A stretch of 64,000 nt of DNA. Origin: Capra hircus. Lineage: Eukaryota; Chordata; Mammalia; Artiodactyla; Bovidae. Positions 54,405 to 64,000 of this stretch are shown one piece after another. Both the position numbers and the translations under genes were made by a program. The number at the start of each line of letters is the position of its first letter. Position 1 is the first letter of the stretch. Below the pieces are notes generated by a model that saw only the letters and a list, made by a program, of their open reading frames with translations, was not told where the DNA came from and did no database searches. The stretch is taken from NCBI RefSeq assembly GCF_001704415.2, contig NC_030811.1:53309591-53373590 (forward strand), in the 5' to 3' direction.

Positions 54405-54702
54405 TCTAGTGATCCGTGGTGATTTCTGTTGTCATGAGAGAGCATGACATTTCATCTGTCGTCTTGTAGATCGTGCGTGTTTGTGTTGATCCACGTAAGT
54501 CAGGACATTCCTGAGCTCATAGGTAGTGCTGTCTGGAGACCATATCAAAGGGCCCACAGTCCACAGGTTGAACTTCATTTTCCCAAGTGCTTTATGTTTT
54601 TCTAGCACTTTCACAAATTCCTGTTCACCCAATACAGGTTTTTCCTCTTGCTGGCCCTTTGCTTCATTTTGCTCATATGTCAGATAAAGCTCTTCCAGAA
54701 GT
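54405..54702 (-). pseudogene. Exon-like coding segment of unknown origin (minus strand)
   Basis: A minus-strand open segment bounded by an acceptor-like 'catcttttatttcaag' and a donor-like 'gtaagtaatg'. Read from the phase set by the long frame (54755-54432), it gives LLEELYLTYEQ, FVKVLEKHKALGK, NLWTVGPLIW and YELRNVLTYVDQHK: charged, helix-like sequence, unlike the low-complexity chance frames elsewhere. A TGA at 54434-54432 stops it 27 bases before the donor. It also keeps several CpGs. I do not recognise the family. It could be a last coding exon, a decayed exon, a retrocopy piece or chance. No neighbouring exon was identified. Confidence 0.35.
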
Positions 54703-54762
54703 CTTGAAATAAAAGATGATGGGCTTGGAAACCACAAAATATATTTAGTGTACAATTTTATT

Positions 54763-55055
54763 ATATTATGTATAACTCTAAATGCCAGCTTTTTATAAGA
54801 GTAATGCAGTTATGAAGCAGGGTTATTGATACTGCCTTGTATCCCATGATAATTCTTGTATTTTCATTGGTCTTTTTAGGTAAGAGGCAGAGGACTGAGC
54901 TGTAAACATAAATAACTGATACCTGGGACAGAAGCATTTTTAAGAGACAAATTAATAACTCTGTATGAGAGCAGAGATGAGAGTATCAATGCCTATATGA
55001 AGTGACAACTTGGAGGCAAGAAAACAGAGGGACCCAGTGGGAGTAGATTTCATTA
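54763..55055. other. No gene or recognised repeat
   Basis: AT-rich DNA between the exon-like segment and an L2 fragment. I found no upstream partner exon here by eye. Confidence 0.35.
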
Positions 55056-55059
55056 GAAC

Positions 55060-55330
55060 TCTGCGCACCAGAGGGACAAGAGCACAAGTTCGATTAGGAA
55101 AAAAGACAGGGCTCAGATTACAGAAGGCCTTACATGTTAGATGGAGGAGTATGGACTTCAGGATAGAGGCAGTGGTGAGCAGTGATGAGAGAGACTGGAA
55201 GCAATACATCAAACAAAGCTTGATGATGTCTCGAACGAGGACATTTCAGAGAGAATAGAGAGGAGGGTGAGGCAAGAAATGCCTGCGTGGAGAAGAGACA
55301 GGCACAGACCATGGATGAAATATGAGAAAC
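55060..55330 (-). mobile_element. L2 LINE fragment, antisense
   Basis: 'agaaggccttacatgttaga', 'tggacttcaggatagaggca' and 'gtggtgagcagtgatgagag' resemble antisense L2 (agggccttgtaggccatgct ... tggactttatcctgagggcaatggggagcc). Confidence 0.5.
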
Positions 55331-55334
55331 AAAG

Positions 55335-56220
55335 GTGAACTGGTGAGGGGAGGTGGGGGGAGGGGTCAGGAGGTTCGTTAGAACATGTGGTATCTTCCTG
55401 GTCCTTAGGCACTGGTTTCTGAGTAGACAACCTTGAGAAAATATTGCCCTTTTACATTCTTTCTCAATTTTGTGTGATGCTATTTTCTACTTTTAAGTAT
55501 GCTCAAAAATAGCCAAAGATACAGCATTGTACTTTGAGCCGACAAAATAATACGATGAGTCAAACTGGTCGAGTTAATAAGAAAGAAAGCAGTGATTCAT
55601 TTTTCAGGCTTGAAGAATTTCTCCTTTTCAAAAACACCAAAACAAGAAACTCTTAAGCAGATAAATTAGCAGGTGCTTATTTGAATAACAAAAGGAATCT
55701 TTTCCAACAGCTTTCCTTCAAGGATTCTTTAAATAGTATACTAGGACCTTGTCTTCACTCATTTAAAATGTCATTTATTTGTAGGTGTTTGATAAAACAC
55801 AGGAACAAGCTTATCACATAGAGCATGATATCCCCTAGAGCTACATTTTAGCCTGTGCAATATTTTTAAAAATGCTTATTTATATATGAATGAAGTAGCC
55901 ATCACATAAATACTCTAAGAAACTTAATGAGTACATTTTCGTTTTCTGTTAGCTTTGGAAAATTAAAGCTGTAATTTTTTATTAAACATATAAATGGCGA
56001 GAGTAAAATTTGCTAATTATTTTGATTACTGTCATTTGTAGTCTCCTAATAAATCGAGTCTAGAAGTTACTTGTGATTTTTTTTCTTAAAAGGCTTATAG
56101 TAAGAAAAGCTTTTATAATGCCAGCTCTGTAAAACCCTAACAATAGCTTCCTTTTAAATCCTTAAAAAGAGATAAATTTAACTGTTTTAGGCTTTTCTAG
56201 AAGTTCCTAGTTTTCTTCTA
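55335..56220. other. No gene or recognised repeat; AT-rich, G-rich patch at its start
   Basis: A G-rich patch at 55340-55370 ('gaggggaggtggggggaggg') is followed by about 800 bp of AT-rich DNA with no identifiable element. Confidence 0.4.
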
Positions 56221-56224
56221 AAGA

Positions 56225-56740
56225 ATGTTTTTTAAAATTACTCTCCGTTATCCAAAAGACTTGAAAGGAAGGATTTGAACAAGTTATTTGTACGCCAGTG
56301 TTTATAGCAGCATTATTCACAATATCCAAAAAGCAGAAGCAGCCCAGTATCAGTGAGTGAATGAATACACAAAATGGAACATTATGCACCTTTACAAAGG
56401 GTAGAATTCTGACACCTACTACAACATGGATGAATCTTGAAGATGTTACGCTAAGTGACACAAAAAAGACAAATGCTGCGCGATTCCACTCATATAAGTA
56501 CCTAGAGCAGTCAAATTCATAGAGACGGAAAGTAGAAAGATGATTGCCAGGGGCCAGAGGGAGTGGGAAAAGGGGAGTTAGTGTTTAATGGGCAGAGTTT
56601 TAGTTTGGGAAGATGAAAAAGTTCTGGAGATGGATGGTTGCATGGCAATATGAATTTACTTGGTATCACTGAACTATATACTTTTTCACTCTTTTGGTAA
56701 AGATGGTGAATTTGTTATGTATATTTAATCCCCCTAAAAA
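56225..56740 (+). mobile_element. L1 (L1MA/L1MB-type) 3' end, sense
   Basis: 'tttatagcagcattattcac', 'tacaacatggatgaatcttg', 'agtcaaattcatagagacgg', 'gattgccaggggccagaggg' and 'gttctggagatggatggttg' follow the sense L1 3' end to 'tatgtatatttaatc'. Confidence 0.92.
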
Positions 56741-56744
56741 TCCA

Positions 56745-58605
56745 CAAGAACTCTCCCCTAAGCAGTAGTTCTGTAGAAACTGTCTAGAAAAGGACAGCAG
56801 CAGCGGCCAATCTGGAACCAGCTGGGTGTCCTCAGGGCTGTGGTCTTCCAGCCTTGATGGCTGGCCCTTCCTCAAGGGTCCTCTGGCTTTGCCCCTGCTC
56901 CCCACGGGGAAGTGCATCTCCTTGCCATCATATGTTGATGTTGACCTCTGTCTCCTGGTTGACATTGACCTCTGTTTCCAGGCAGCCTTTCCTTAGAGCT
57001 ATTGATGTGTTCACCTATATTCTCCACAAGGTAGCTTAGGGTCTGCCTCTCTGTCAGTTACTTTCATGACACGCTTCATTCATAGAGATCATTCTTTTCA
57101 TTTTTCTCTTTCTTGGCCATCTGTGCCACGTTTGCCTCCACGTACATTATCCCTCTGGGGCCCCAAGGAATTATTCACCCATGATGTGTAGGGGCTTCAG
57201 GACCAATCTGGGGCTGCCTCAGTCATTTGCCCAGGCACACCATGCAGACATCTCCATGTGGCTCTTCTCCCTCCTCCTTCAATCTACCGGGACAGGTGGG
57301 GTAGTGCTCCCTGCCCTCATATTCCCCAGCCCTACCTGAGGGTTCCTTTATCCACTCCTCTCAGGGCTCTGCCTGAAGGTGGTTGGGGATTAGGTTTGCT
57401 TCTCAGGGCACCCCCACCCCACGTCAGCCTCTAATACCTTTCTACCAACCTCTACTGGTCTGCTAGCTTCCTGAGTCCATGAGACTTTATCAGAGCCTTT
57501 GCTTACTTGACACCATCTTTCCAAATCTTTAGCCCGTGCTGGGACCCAGGGTTTAGAAACAGAAAAGGTTATCGATTGCTTTGTTTTCTGCCATTGTGCT
57601 ATGTCATCCCTTCTGTCTAAAGTAATGAAAGCAGTGGTTGTAGCTGATTGAATGAACAAGGGTCACTGAGTACCAAGGCAAAACACAAAACAAACACCAA
57701 GAGAGCCACTGGGATGCATGCTTCCAAATATTCTCCTGACTCTAATGGTTCAACTCCACAGTTTAATAGAAGTTCAGGGAGAGCAGAGGACATAAATTAG
57801 TGAACCAAACCAAATTTGCAGATGACTAAACCTGATCCTTTGGTATCCCCAAGAGATTTATAGGATGTGAAGTGTAGCTGAGAGTTAAGAAACCAAAAAT
57901 GACTGAGGGAGCAAATGAATAAACACATTCAGAGAGTCTTAGCCAAGCTGTAATTGTAGAGAGAGATGATACCTCATAACCAAATTGCATTAAAAATTGT
58001 AAAATGTGATCAAGTGAACAATAACTGTCTTGCTTAAGCTGCTTTGGAAATCTAGATGTTCATATTTTAGGATAAAATGGAATATTCTTATATAGTGTTA
58101 TGTGAAAATGGAACTATTTTATTTCGGTGTTGGCTGGGTACCCAATAGAATAAATCTGCCATTTCAAAATTTGGGAAGGATGCACACACTCTGGTTTTGT
58201 GACCCTGACCCCTTCTCCACTGACAGTGTAACAAGATAGAGAGTTAGCATTTTGGAGCAAACCATGTGCTATGCTCCAAATATCACCACCTCCAAAAAAG
58301 GCATGAAGTGTGCTTGCCTCTTTCTTCATGCACAGAAATAGCAGCTTCCACTGGACCTCTTGCAGGGTTTAATAAGTGTCCTCTACATCTGGAGGGACAC
58401 AGTGAACAAGAGGCCTGATCCGCACCCAAGGGAGGGAGCCTCTGGATGGATTTTGGCAGCTGAGGAAGGAGCCCTGAGGCACTTGTCTGCATGCAGGATA
58501 CCTCAGGTGTGAGATCCTCCTTAATTGTGGGGGAACCCATGAAGTCACTCCAGAAGAATATTCTTTATTTTGTTTTATTTTATTAGACTGGACTGAGTAA
58601 GTAAG
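56745..58605. other. Repeat-poor interval, no gene recognised
   Basis: About 1.9 kb. The first kilobase is C-rich with frames of 60-99 codons on both strands. A doubled 'gttgacattgacctctg'-like unit occurs at about 56936-56978. The rest is AT-rich. No domain or splice evidence. Confidence 0.4.
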
Positions 58606-58611
58606 AAAGTA

Positions 58612-58735
58612 AGTGTTAGTCGCTCAGTCATGTCTGACTCTTTGCAGTCTCATGGACTGTAGCCCACCAGGCTCCGCTGTCCATGAAATTCTTTAGGCAA
58701 GTATACTGGAGTGAGTTGCTATTTTCTTCTTCAAC
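58612..58735 (-). mobile_element. Truncated Bov SINE body, antisense
   Basis: 'gttagtcgctcagtcatgtc', 'tggactgtagcccaccaggc', 'tgtccatgaaattctttagg' and 'atactggagtgagttgctat'. No tRNA-like head. A short (AAGT)n patch ('aagtaagaaagtaagtg') marks its tail end. Confidence 0.93.
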
Positions 58736-58739
58736 ACTG

Positions 58740-59485
58740 AACTAAACACATTAATAATTCCACTTTGTGTTGTGAAAGTTGAGTTGCTGACAAACTTCTT
58801 ATTATCTAAAAGGCATCTGAAAGACATGGGATTTGCCCTAAATATCTTTCAGGACAGGGAAGAGTTAACTTTACCAGGATAAATGTAAAGTTTGGACGAT
58901 GGGAGACAAAAATAATGTTGCTTATAGCCCATGAATTTTGCTTGTTCAAAATAGTACTTACGTATATTAAGGTTTCAAAGAGATATACAATGTCCATAGC
59001 CAACAAATATCTTTAAGTTCTTAGTATGTCAGGCAACCCTGTTAGATGCTGGGCTAGAAATTACATAGAAAGCACATTCCCATTCCTTTATCTGCTGTTC
59101 ATATTCTACATGCTAAAAATCATAAAATAATTATTCAGCACCCAGCATTTCGATGGGGTTAGTTTCTTCCCTAACAGAGATAACTTTTTTTTTTAGTTTT
59201 GACACTTACTCTGATTTATTACAAAGCCTTTGATTTGTAAGAAAAATTTGCCTCTGTTAAAGCTTAAGAAACATAATAAAATGAAAAATTGAGTCAATAG
59301 CGGGATAATTTTTAGAGATGAAGTAATCAAAGCAATTGTGGACTTAGCAATTTGGTTTACATTGCACAGAATGCAAAGTCTGATAAAGTTTACTTGTGTA
59401 GAAAACCACATGGGCTGCCCAGAAAGTAACTCTGCACACCCACATTTTATTCTTCTGAGTACAAAAGCACACCCACGCGGTGTGG
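58740..59485. other. No gene or recognised repeat; AT-rich
   Basis: No element recognised; frames are short. Confidence 0.4.
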
Positions 59486-59488
59486 ATC

Positions 59489-59750
59489 TCTTTGCCTTCT
59501 CTCCCTCTCTTCTTCCTCCCGCTCCTCCTCCTCTTCTAATTCCCTTCCCCCCTCTCTTGATCCCTCTCTCTCTCTCTCTCTCTCCCCTCTCTCTGCCTCT
59601 TCCCTCTCTCCCTCTCCCTCTCTTTCTCCCTCCCTCACTCTCCCCCTTCTTCTTCCCCTCTCCCTCTCTTTCTCTCTCTCCATCTCAATCTCTCTCTCTG
59701 TCTCCTTTTCTCTTTTTCTCCCCTCTTCTTTGACCCCCCCCCACCCTCGC
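59489..59750. repeat. Polypyrimidine (CT)n/(CCCT)n tract, about 260 bp
   Basis: Almost unbroken C/T on the plus strand, including 'ctctctctctctctctctct' near 59564-59584, with few purines, then a C run ('gaccccccccccacc'). The Pro/Leu/Ser-rich plus-strand and Arg/Glu-rich minus-strand frames here are composition artefacts. Confidence 0.95.
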
Positions 59751-59754
59751 CACA

Positions 59755-61049
59755 GCTTTTTAGTCACATACTTATTTGAATCTTATCTACATATTAGATT
59801 TCTGTGTTTCATGTCGAATGCTCGCATCTAGGGAGGGAAAATGCAGAATTGCTGTCAAGCAAATATCTCAGAATGTTCCCAGTAGTGATTTGCTTTTAAT
59901 CCCGTTGTGAGGTAGGATTTTTGTCTGGAAGCTGTTATGTTCATTGATTAAGTAGCACACAGTGTGAGCCAAGAAATCCTTAGTCCCTAAACTAGCAGCA
60001 TATTAAACAGATCTGAAAGCATCGTATTGCTCTGTCAGTTTCCTGGGAGGGTGTTTCAAGCTTGAAAATTGTAGTCAATGGAAACATTTCCTGAGAAGTT
60101 AATTATTAGCATCTCCTGAAAATGGAAGGACTGGCATCATGTAAAAGAAAGGAGAATGTTCAGATTAAGTAGCTTGTTCAATAAACAATGAGGTGGATCC
60201 ACAAAGCAAAAAGTGTAGAAGCGGCGATAGTGATGAGAAGACAAAACCCCTCTATGATGTATCACTAATGAGAGTGCTGATTGACAAGAAGGTTTGCATC
60301 AGTGCAGGCACATAGCAAGGAAAGGAGATATGGAGAGCTACAAGAAAGGACAAAATGGTCCAGCAGATGTTTCATGAACTGCTGTATCTTTGACCTGTGA
60401 CAAATTCACCCTCCGAAAGCAAACAGAGGTCCTTAACATCTAGTGTCCAAGGTGATTTTTCAAATGCTTTGTTTATTATTTAAATGTTGAGCAGACCCCT
60501 TAATTCAGGATAACCAACAGGTTAGAATTGCTATAGACTCCCTCCTGTCTCAGTAGCTTTGTTAGCATCTTTGAGGGATGACATGAGAATATAATCAGGT
60601 GAGCTCAAGGGGTATTGTTTTGGGTGATTTGCAGTCTGCAGACTTCCCAGAACTTTCTGTCCTCTAGCACAATAACAAGCATATCCTCCAGAGGTATAAA
60701 GTGTGTATACTAATTACGCCTCTTCATTTTAGATGTGATTTGCTATGTCCAAGCCATTTTAGTGTTAAGAATATAATTTTATTGTGATGCCATTTTCAAG
60801 GGAGCTGCCCCAAGTCCCCATTTGGCCAACAATAGGAGAGGGATGTAAGCAGATCCATCCTATCAATGTTCATTGTTTCCCCTTCAGCTAAATCCTTTGA
60901 ACAGACCTAGGAAGTTGATATTTTAAAAGCCTAGTTTTCTATCATTCTAATGGCCCCCAACTCAGGATCATTTTTAATATTTTTTAGAATTCTACAACCT
61001 GCTATATACATTTTGAAAAGTCTAATTTAAAAATCTAAATGGAAATTGT
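59755..61049. other. Repeat-poor interval, no gene recognised
   Basis: About 1.3 kb of AT-rich unique-looking DNA, without frames of note. Confidence 0.4.
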
Positions 61050-61062
61050 TATCTGTACATAA

Positions 61063-61269
61063 AAGAAAGTGAGTGAAAGTGAAGTCGCTCAGTCGTGTCC
61101 GACTCTGCGACCCCATGGTCTGTAGCCTCTGTCCATGGGATTTTCCAGGCAGTAGTCCTGGAGTGGGTTGCCATTTCCTTCTCCAGGGGATCTTCCCGAC
61201 CCAGGGATTGAACCCAGGTCTCCCGTGTTGTAGACAGACGCTTTACCGTCTGAGCCACCAGGGAAGTCC
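61063..61269 (-). mobile_element. Bov-tA SINE with 13-bp target duplication, antisense
   Basis: 'gaagtcgctcagtcgtgtcc ... gtgggttgccatttccttct ... gatcttcccgacccagggat ... gccaccagggaagtcc'. 'tatctgtacataa' is found at 61050-61062 and again, unchanged, at 61270-61282. Close to consensus, so among the younger insertions here. Confidence 0.98.
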
Positions 61270-61431
61270 TATCTGTACATAATTATATAATAAGTTTGAT
61301 TTGCTTTGGAAATAAAATCTTTTGAAACATTCAGACTGAAAAAAAATAATGAAATAATGCCAACCTTTGATTTACAAGGTTGATAACTATGGTTTAGTCA
61401 GCCTCAGTTTACAACTAGTGTTGTTGCTAAT

Positions 61432-61924
61432 GTGGTGGATAGAATAACAGCCCTCCCCCAAATGTCTTTGTTATAACCCCTAGAACTTCTGACTGTGTTG
61501 TTTCATGGCAAGGGGGAAGTAAGACTGAAGATGGAATTAGGGCTGCTGATCAACTGACCTTGAGAAGGAAGATTATCCTGGATTATCAGGGTGGCCCAAT
61601 ATAATCATAGGAGTCCTTTTAAGTGAAAGAGAGAAGTTGGAGGGTCCAGTCAGAGAGAGATCTGAGGATGCTATGCTGTTATGAAGATAGAGGAAGGGAC
61701 CAGAGCCAAAGAATGCAGACAGTTTCTTGAAGCTAGAAAAGGAAAGAAAAGGATTCTTCTCTAGAGCCTCCAGAAGAGGCCAAGCCCAGCTAAAACCTTT
61801 ATTTTGGCCCAGGAGACCTACATTTTGAACTTCTGGCCTCCAGAACAATAAGGTAATAAATTTGTGTTGTTTTAAGCCATCAAGTTTGTGGCAATTTGTT
61901 ATAGCAGCAATGAGAAACTAATGC
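61432..61924 (+). mobile_element. MLT1-type LTR (ERVL-MaLR), sense
   Basis: 'gtggatagaataacagccct', 'aggaagattatcctggatta', 'tcagggtggcccaatataat', 'ttctggcctccagaacaata', 'tgtgttgttttaagccatca' and 'tttgttatagcagcaatgag' are successive MLT1 LTR blocks, ending 'aaactaatgca'. A near-complete solitary LTR without internal genes. Confidence 0.88.
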
Positions 61925-61959
61925 ATTTAGTGTAGTATTTTTCTGGATTTTGTTCATTT

Positions 61960-62300
61960 ACTTTTCACAATTTATTTTTAATAGAAGATAATTGCTTTAC
62001 AATGTTATGTTGGTTTTTGCCACGTAATAACGTGAATCAGTCGTTTGTTGTTGTTCAGTTGCTAAGTCGTGTCCAACTCTTTCCAACCCCATGAACCACA
62101 GCACACCAGGCTTCACTGAATCAGCCATAAGAACACTTACATCCTCTCTCTCTTGAGCTTCCCTCCCACCCCCTACCCCATCCCATCTGTCTAGGTCATC
62201 ACAAAGTACTGGGTTGAGCTCCTGGTGTTATATAGCTTCTTTCCACAAGCTATCTATTTCACCTGTGATTATGTATATGTTTCAGTGCTATTTTGGTCAT
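61960..62300 (-). mobile_element. Artiodactyl L1 3' UTR, antisense, interrupted
   Basis: 'aatagaagataattgcttta', 'caatgttatgttggtttttg' before the insertion; 'catcctctctctcttgagct', 'tctgtctaggtcatcacaaa' and 'caagctatctatttcacctg' after it. Confidence 0.85.
62041..62116 (-). mobile_element. 76-bp BovB 3' tip nested in L1, with target duplication
   Basis: 'gttgttgttcagttgctaag', 'tcgtgtccaactctttccaa' and 'gcacaccaggcttcac' are the BovB terminus. 'tgaatcag' at 62033-62040 recurs at 62117-62124. A very short 5'-truncated insertion. Confidence 0.88.
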
Positions 62301-62384
62301 TAAATAAACCAGTTAACAGTATGTTCTGAGCACCACGGCATTCAGATAACTGTGCAGGGAAGTTGTACAAGTATAGAGGGAGTA

Positions 62385-62665
62385 GGATAAATCCAGACTC
62401 CTTACCGTTGTCTCAGCGTCTGCATCATCTGCGCCTCCTGCACTCCAGCCTTACCTTCTGTTCCTTCTCTGCAGCTCTGACTCCAGCACCTCCAGCTTTT
62501 GGTCAGCTCCTTAGACTTCCTGCCCTGGTGCTTGGTTCTTGGTTCTTGTTGCTTCCTCTGCCTTGAATGCCTTTTGCCAAATTCCCCTACAGCTGGTTTC
62601 TTTTCATGCTTCAGGCCTTAGTGTAACCTTTCCTGTGTTATCAGAACACTCTATCTTGTATCACT
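62385..62665 (+). mobile_element. L2 LINE 3' region, sense
   Basis: 'gataaatccagactccttac', 'cctctgccttgaatgccttt', 'tttcatgcttcaggccttag' and 'tgtaacctttcctgtgttat' follow L2 (gataaagtccaaactcctta ... ctctgcctggaatgccctt ... tcatccttcaagactc). Confidence 0.7.
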
Positions 62666-62767
62666 CCAGATCTCAGCGGCTTAAAACAATAACATTTATT
62701 TGTTCCTGGAGTCACAGCCCAGGGTAGTTGATGTGTGTGGGAATCAGTGATAAGAATGGAACTCCCA

Positions 62768-62889
62768 TGGGACTTCCCTGGCAGTCCAGTGGTTAAGACT
62801 CTGCACTTCCATTGTAGGAGGCACGGGTTTGATCCCTGGTTGGGGAACTAGGATCCTGCATGCCGCATGGGCAGCCAAAAAAAAAAAAA
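62768..62889 (+). mobile_element. CHR-2-type SINE, complete with A tail, sense
   Basis: 'gggacttccctggcagtcca', 'gtggttaagactctgcactt', 'cacgggtttgatccctggtt', 'gcatgccgcatgggcagcc' and 13 A residues. A clean full-length copy. Confidence 0.96.
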
Positions 62890-63179
62890 GGAACAGGGAC
62901 TCCTTTGTGTTCCATATGGCCACTGAGCCTATCACGCATGCCCCTCCGACACCTTGGTCTTGGAATCCTCTGCAGGATCACCTTTCACCACTTTCACATG
63001 GTGAGAAATCGAAGACCTGTGGAGGATTATTCAGGCCAGGACTGGAAGTGTGAAGTGTCACTTGACCCAGCCTAGATGCAGAGGGAGTGGGCCGTCTTCC
63101 TATGTGCCCAGATGGAAAACTCACCACCTGGCTCTGCCCCTTCTCAGAGATGCTTCCTATCACATCCCTAAGCAGGTCT
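62890..63179. other. No gene or recognised repeat
   Basis: Short frames on both strands without features. The left part matches no element known to me. Confidence 0.35.
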
Positions 63180-63425
63180 GCCTTGTTAGTCTCGTGATGA
63201 TTCCTTATTTTCTCCACCATACTTTATCCTTAATAATTTATTTGCTTCTTTGTTAACTGTGTTCTTTCTACAAGCCCAGAGGTATGTGCAGACAGAGATC
63301 GTTTGTTTTGTCACGACCATATGCACAGCACTTGGCAACATTGTCCTGCAGAATAGCTTCCCGATCAATAATGGTTAATCAATGTGTGATGAATGGATGA
63401 GCCAATGACCCAATGAATGGATGAA
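63180..63425 (+). mobile_element. Probable L2 LINE 3' tip, sense
   Basis: 'gcagacagagatcgtttgtt', 'gcacagcacttggcaacatt' and the terminal 'gtgatgaatggatga' echo the L2 tip (gggcagggactgtgtc ... gcacagtgcctggcaca ... gaatgaatgaatga). Confidence 0.5.
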
Positions 63426-63555
63426 GAGAAAACAGAGCCTTTATCTAGAAGATATCCACTATTGCAGCAAAGACAGAATAGTTCATGTTCTTTTATAATA
63501 ATCAATTTTAAGAAGCCACCAAAATATTTGAATTAAAAATAGTAGACCTTGTGTT

Positions 63556-63690
63556 GAGGAGGGCATGGCAACCCCCTGCAGTATTCTTGCCTGGAGAATC
63601 CCCATGGTAAGAGGAGCTTGGCGGGCTTCAGTCCATAGGATTGTGAAGAGCTGGACATGACTGAGCGACTAAGCACAGCACAGCACAGGC
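63556..63690 (+). mobile_element. 5'-truncated Bov-tA body, sense
   Basis: 'gaggagggcatggcaacccc', 'cagtattcttgcctggagaa' and 'atgactgagcgactaagcac' with a short (AGCAC)n tail. Confidence 0.94.
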
Positions 63691-63793
63691 TGTGCACTAG
63701 GGTTCAGAAAAGTGTTTGGAATGACACTGCTCATTTGGTGAAGTTCAGTTCTGCAGAGGAGCAGACTAGTGCTCTGTCTTTATTTTGGTTACT

Positions 63794-63988
63794 CAGTTCA
63801 GTTCAGTCGCTCAGGGGTGTCCGACTCTTTGCGACCTCATGAATCACAGCACGCCAGGCCTCCCTGTTCATCACCATCTCCCGGAGTTCACTCAGACTCA
63901 CATCCATCGAGTCCGTGATGCCATCCAGCCATCTCATCCTCGGTCGTCCCCTTCTCCTCCTGCCCCCAATCCCTCCCAACATCAGAGC
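63794..63988 (-). mobile_element. BovB (ART2A-like) 3' end, antisense
   Basis: 'cagttcagttcagtcgctca' (tail repeat), 'gaatcacagcacgccaggcc', 'tcatccatcgag'-type segment ('cacatccatcgagtccgtga') and 'ctgcccccaatccctcccaa'. Similarity stops at about 63988, before the window edge, so a short truncated copy. Confidence 0.95.
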
Positions 63989-64000
63989 TACCGCTATATT

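Noticed and set aside
55340..55370. G-quadruplex candidate
   Set aside because: Only three clear runs of three or more G; the fourth needs a two-G run, so it is weak.
59338..59767. Pro/Leu/Ser-rich and Arg/Glu-rich frames of 131 and 106 codons
   Set aside because: Direct products of the polypyrimidine tract on each strand.
62665..62760. Possible LTR scrap ('cggcttaaaacaataacatt')
   Set aside because: A single block resembles the antisense end of MaLR LTRs, too little for a call.
1..64000. CRISPR arrays, operons, bacterial-type regulatory sites, intact endogenous retrovirus
   Set aside because: No regularly spaced repeats and no clustered adjacent genes. LTRs are solitary with no gag, pol or env frames beside them. 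The window is ruminant nuclear DNA.

Overview
The window is nuclear DNA from a ruminant (cattle, sheep, goat or a close relative). It carries many Bov-tA and BovA2 SINEs (tRNA-Glu-like head joined to a BovB-derived body) and several BovB (RTE-clade) LINE tails, which mark ruminants. Cetartiodactyl CHR-type SINEs and an artiodactyl L1 3' end fit this. Species and chromosome cannot be fixed from the sequence.

I see no confident host protein-coding gene, rRNA, tRNA gene, CRISPR array or operon. The texture is that of a large intron or intergenic interval. Three age layers can be read: (i) ancient mammalian repeats (MIR, L2, a roughly 1.4 kb L3/CR1-like LINE, MLT1-type LTRs, hAT and Tigger DNA-transposon fossils, old L1 3' ends); (ii) artiodactyl L1 and CHR SINEs; (iii) ruminant Bov-tA, BovA2 and BovB copies, several still flanked by target-site duplications. 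Strand convention: + for a SINE means head to tail along the given strand; + for a LINE means sense.

Layout. 0-2 kb: no recognised repeat. 2-11 kb: dense MIR/L2 mosaic with Bov SINEs, an MLT1 LTR at 8.3-8.7 kb and a Tigger-type element at 10.4 kb. 11.4-13.8 kb: repeat-poor. 13.8-22.6 kb: mosaic including a BovB tail (19.5-20.0 kb) and a MIR apparently split by two later SINEs (21.1-21.8 kb). 22.6-29.4 kb: mostly unique, with a purine tract and a hAT element at 27.9-28.4 kb. 29.4-36.7 kb: MIRs, MER5-type elements, a 1 kb antisense L2 and an L1 carrying a nested Bov SINE. 37.5-41 kb: a MIR split by an LTR, then the L3/CR1 fossil. 41.9-43.6 kb: two BovB copies in the same orientation; the second keeps a 318-codon reverse-transcriptase frame with a damaged catalytic motif. 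44.2-47.1 kb: the longest repeat-poor stretch, with a GC-box cluster. 47-54 kb: L1, L2 and Bov SINEs. 54.4-54.7 kb: the only unexplained exon-like coding segment (minus strand). 55-64 kb: L2, L1, a 260 bp polypyrimidine tract, an MLT1 LTR, a nested BovB tail in L1, and a final BovB tail at the edge.

Nothing here looks like a new multigene system. The items most worth checking are the exon-like segment at 54405-54702, the GC-box region near 46.06 kb, and the nested insertions, which give relative ages. Family names come from recognised consensus features, not from a database search, so subfamily labels and the edges of old elements are approximate.
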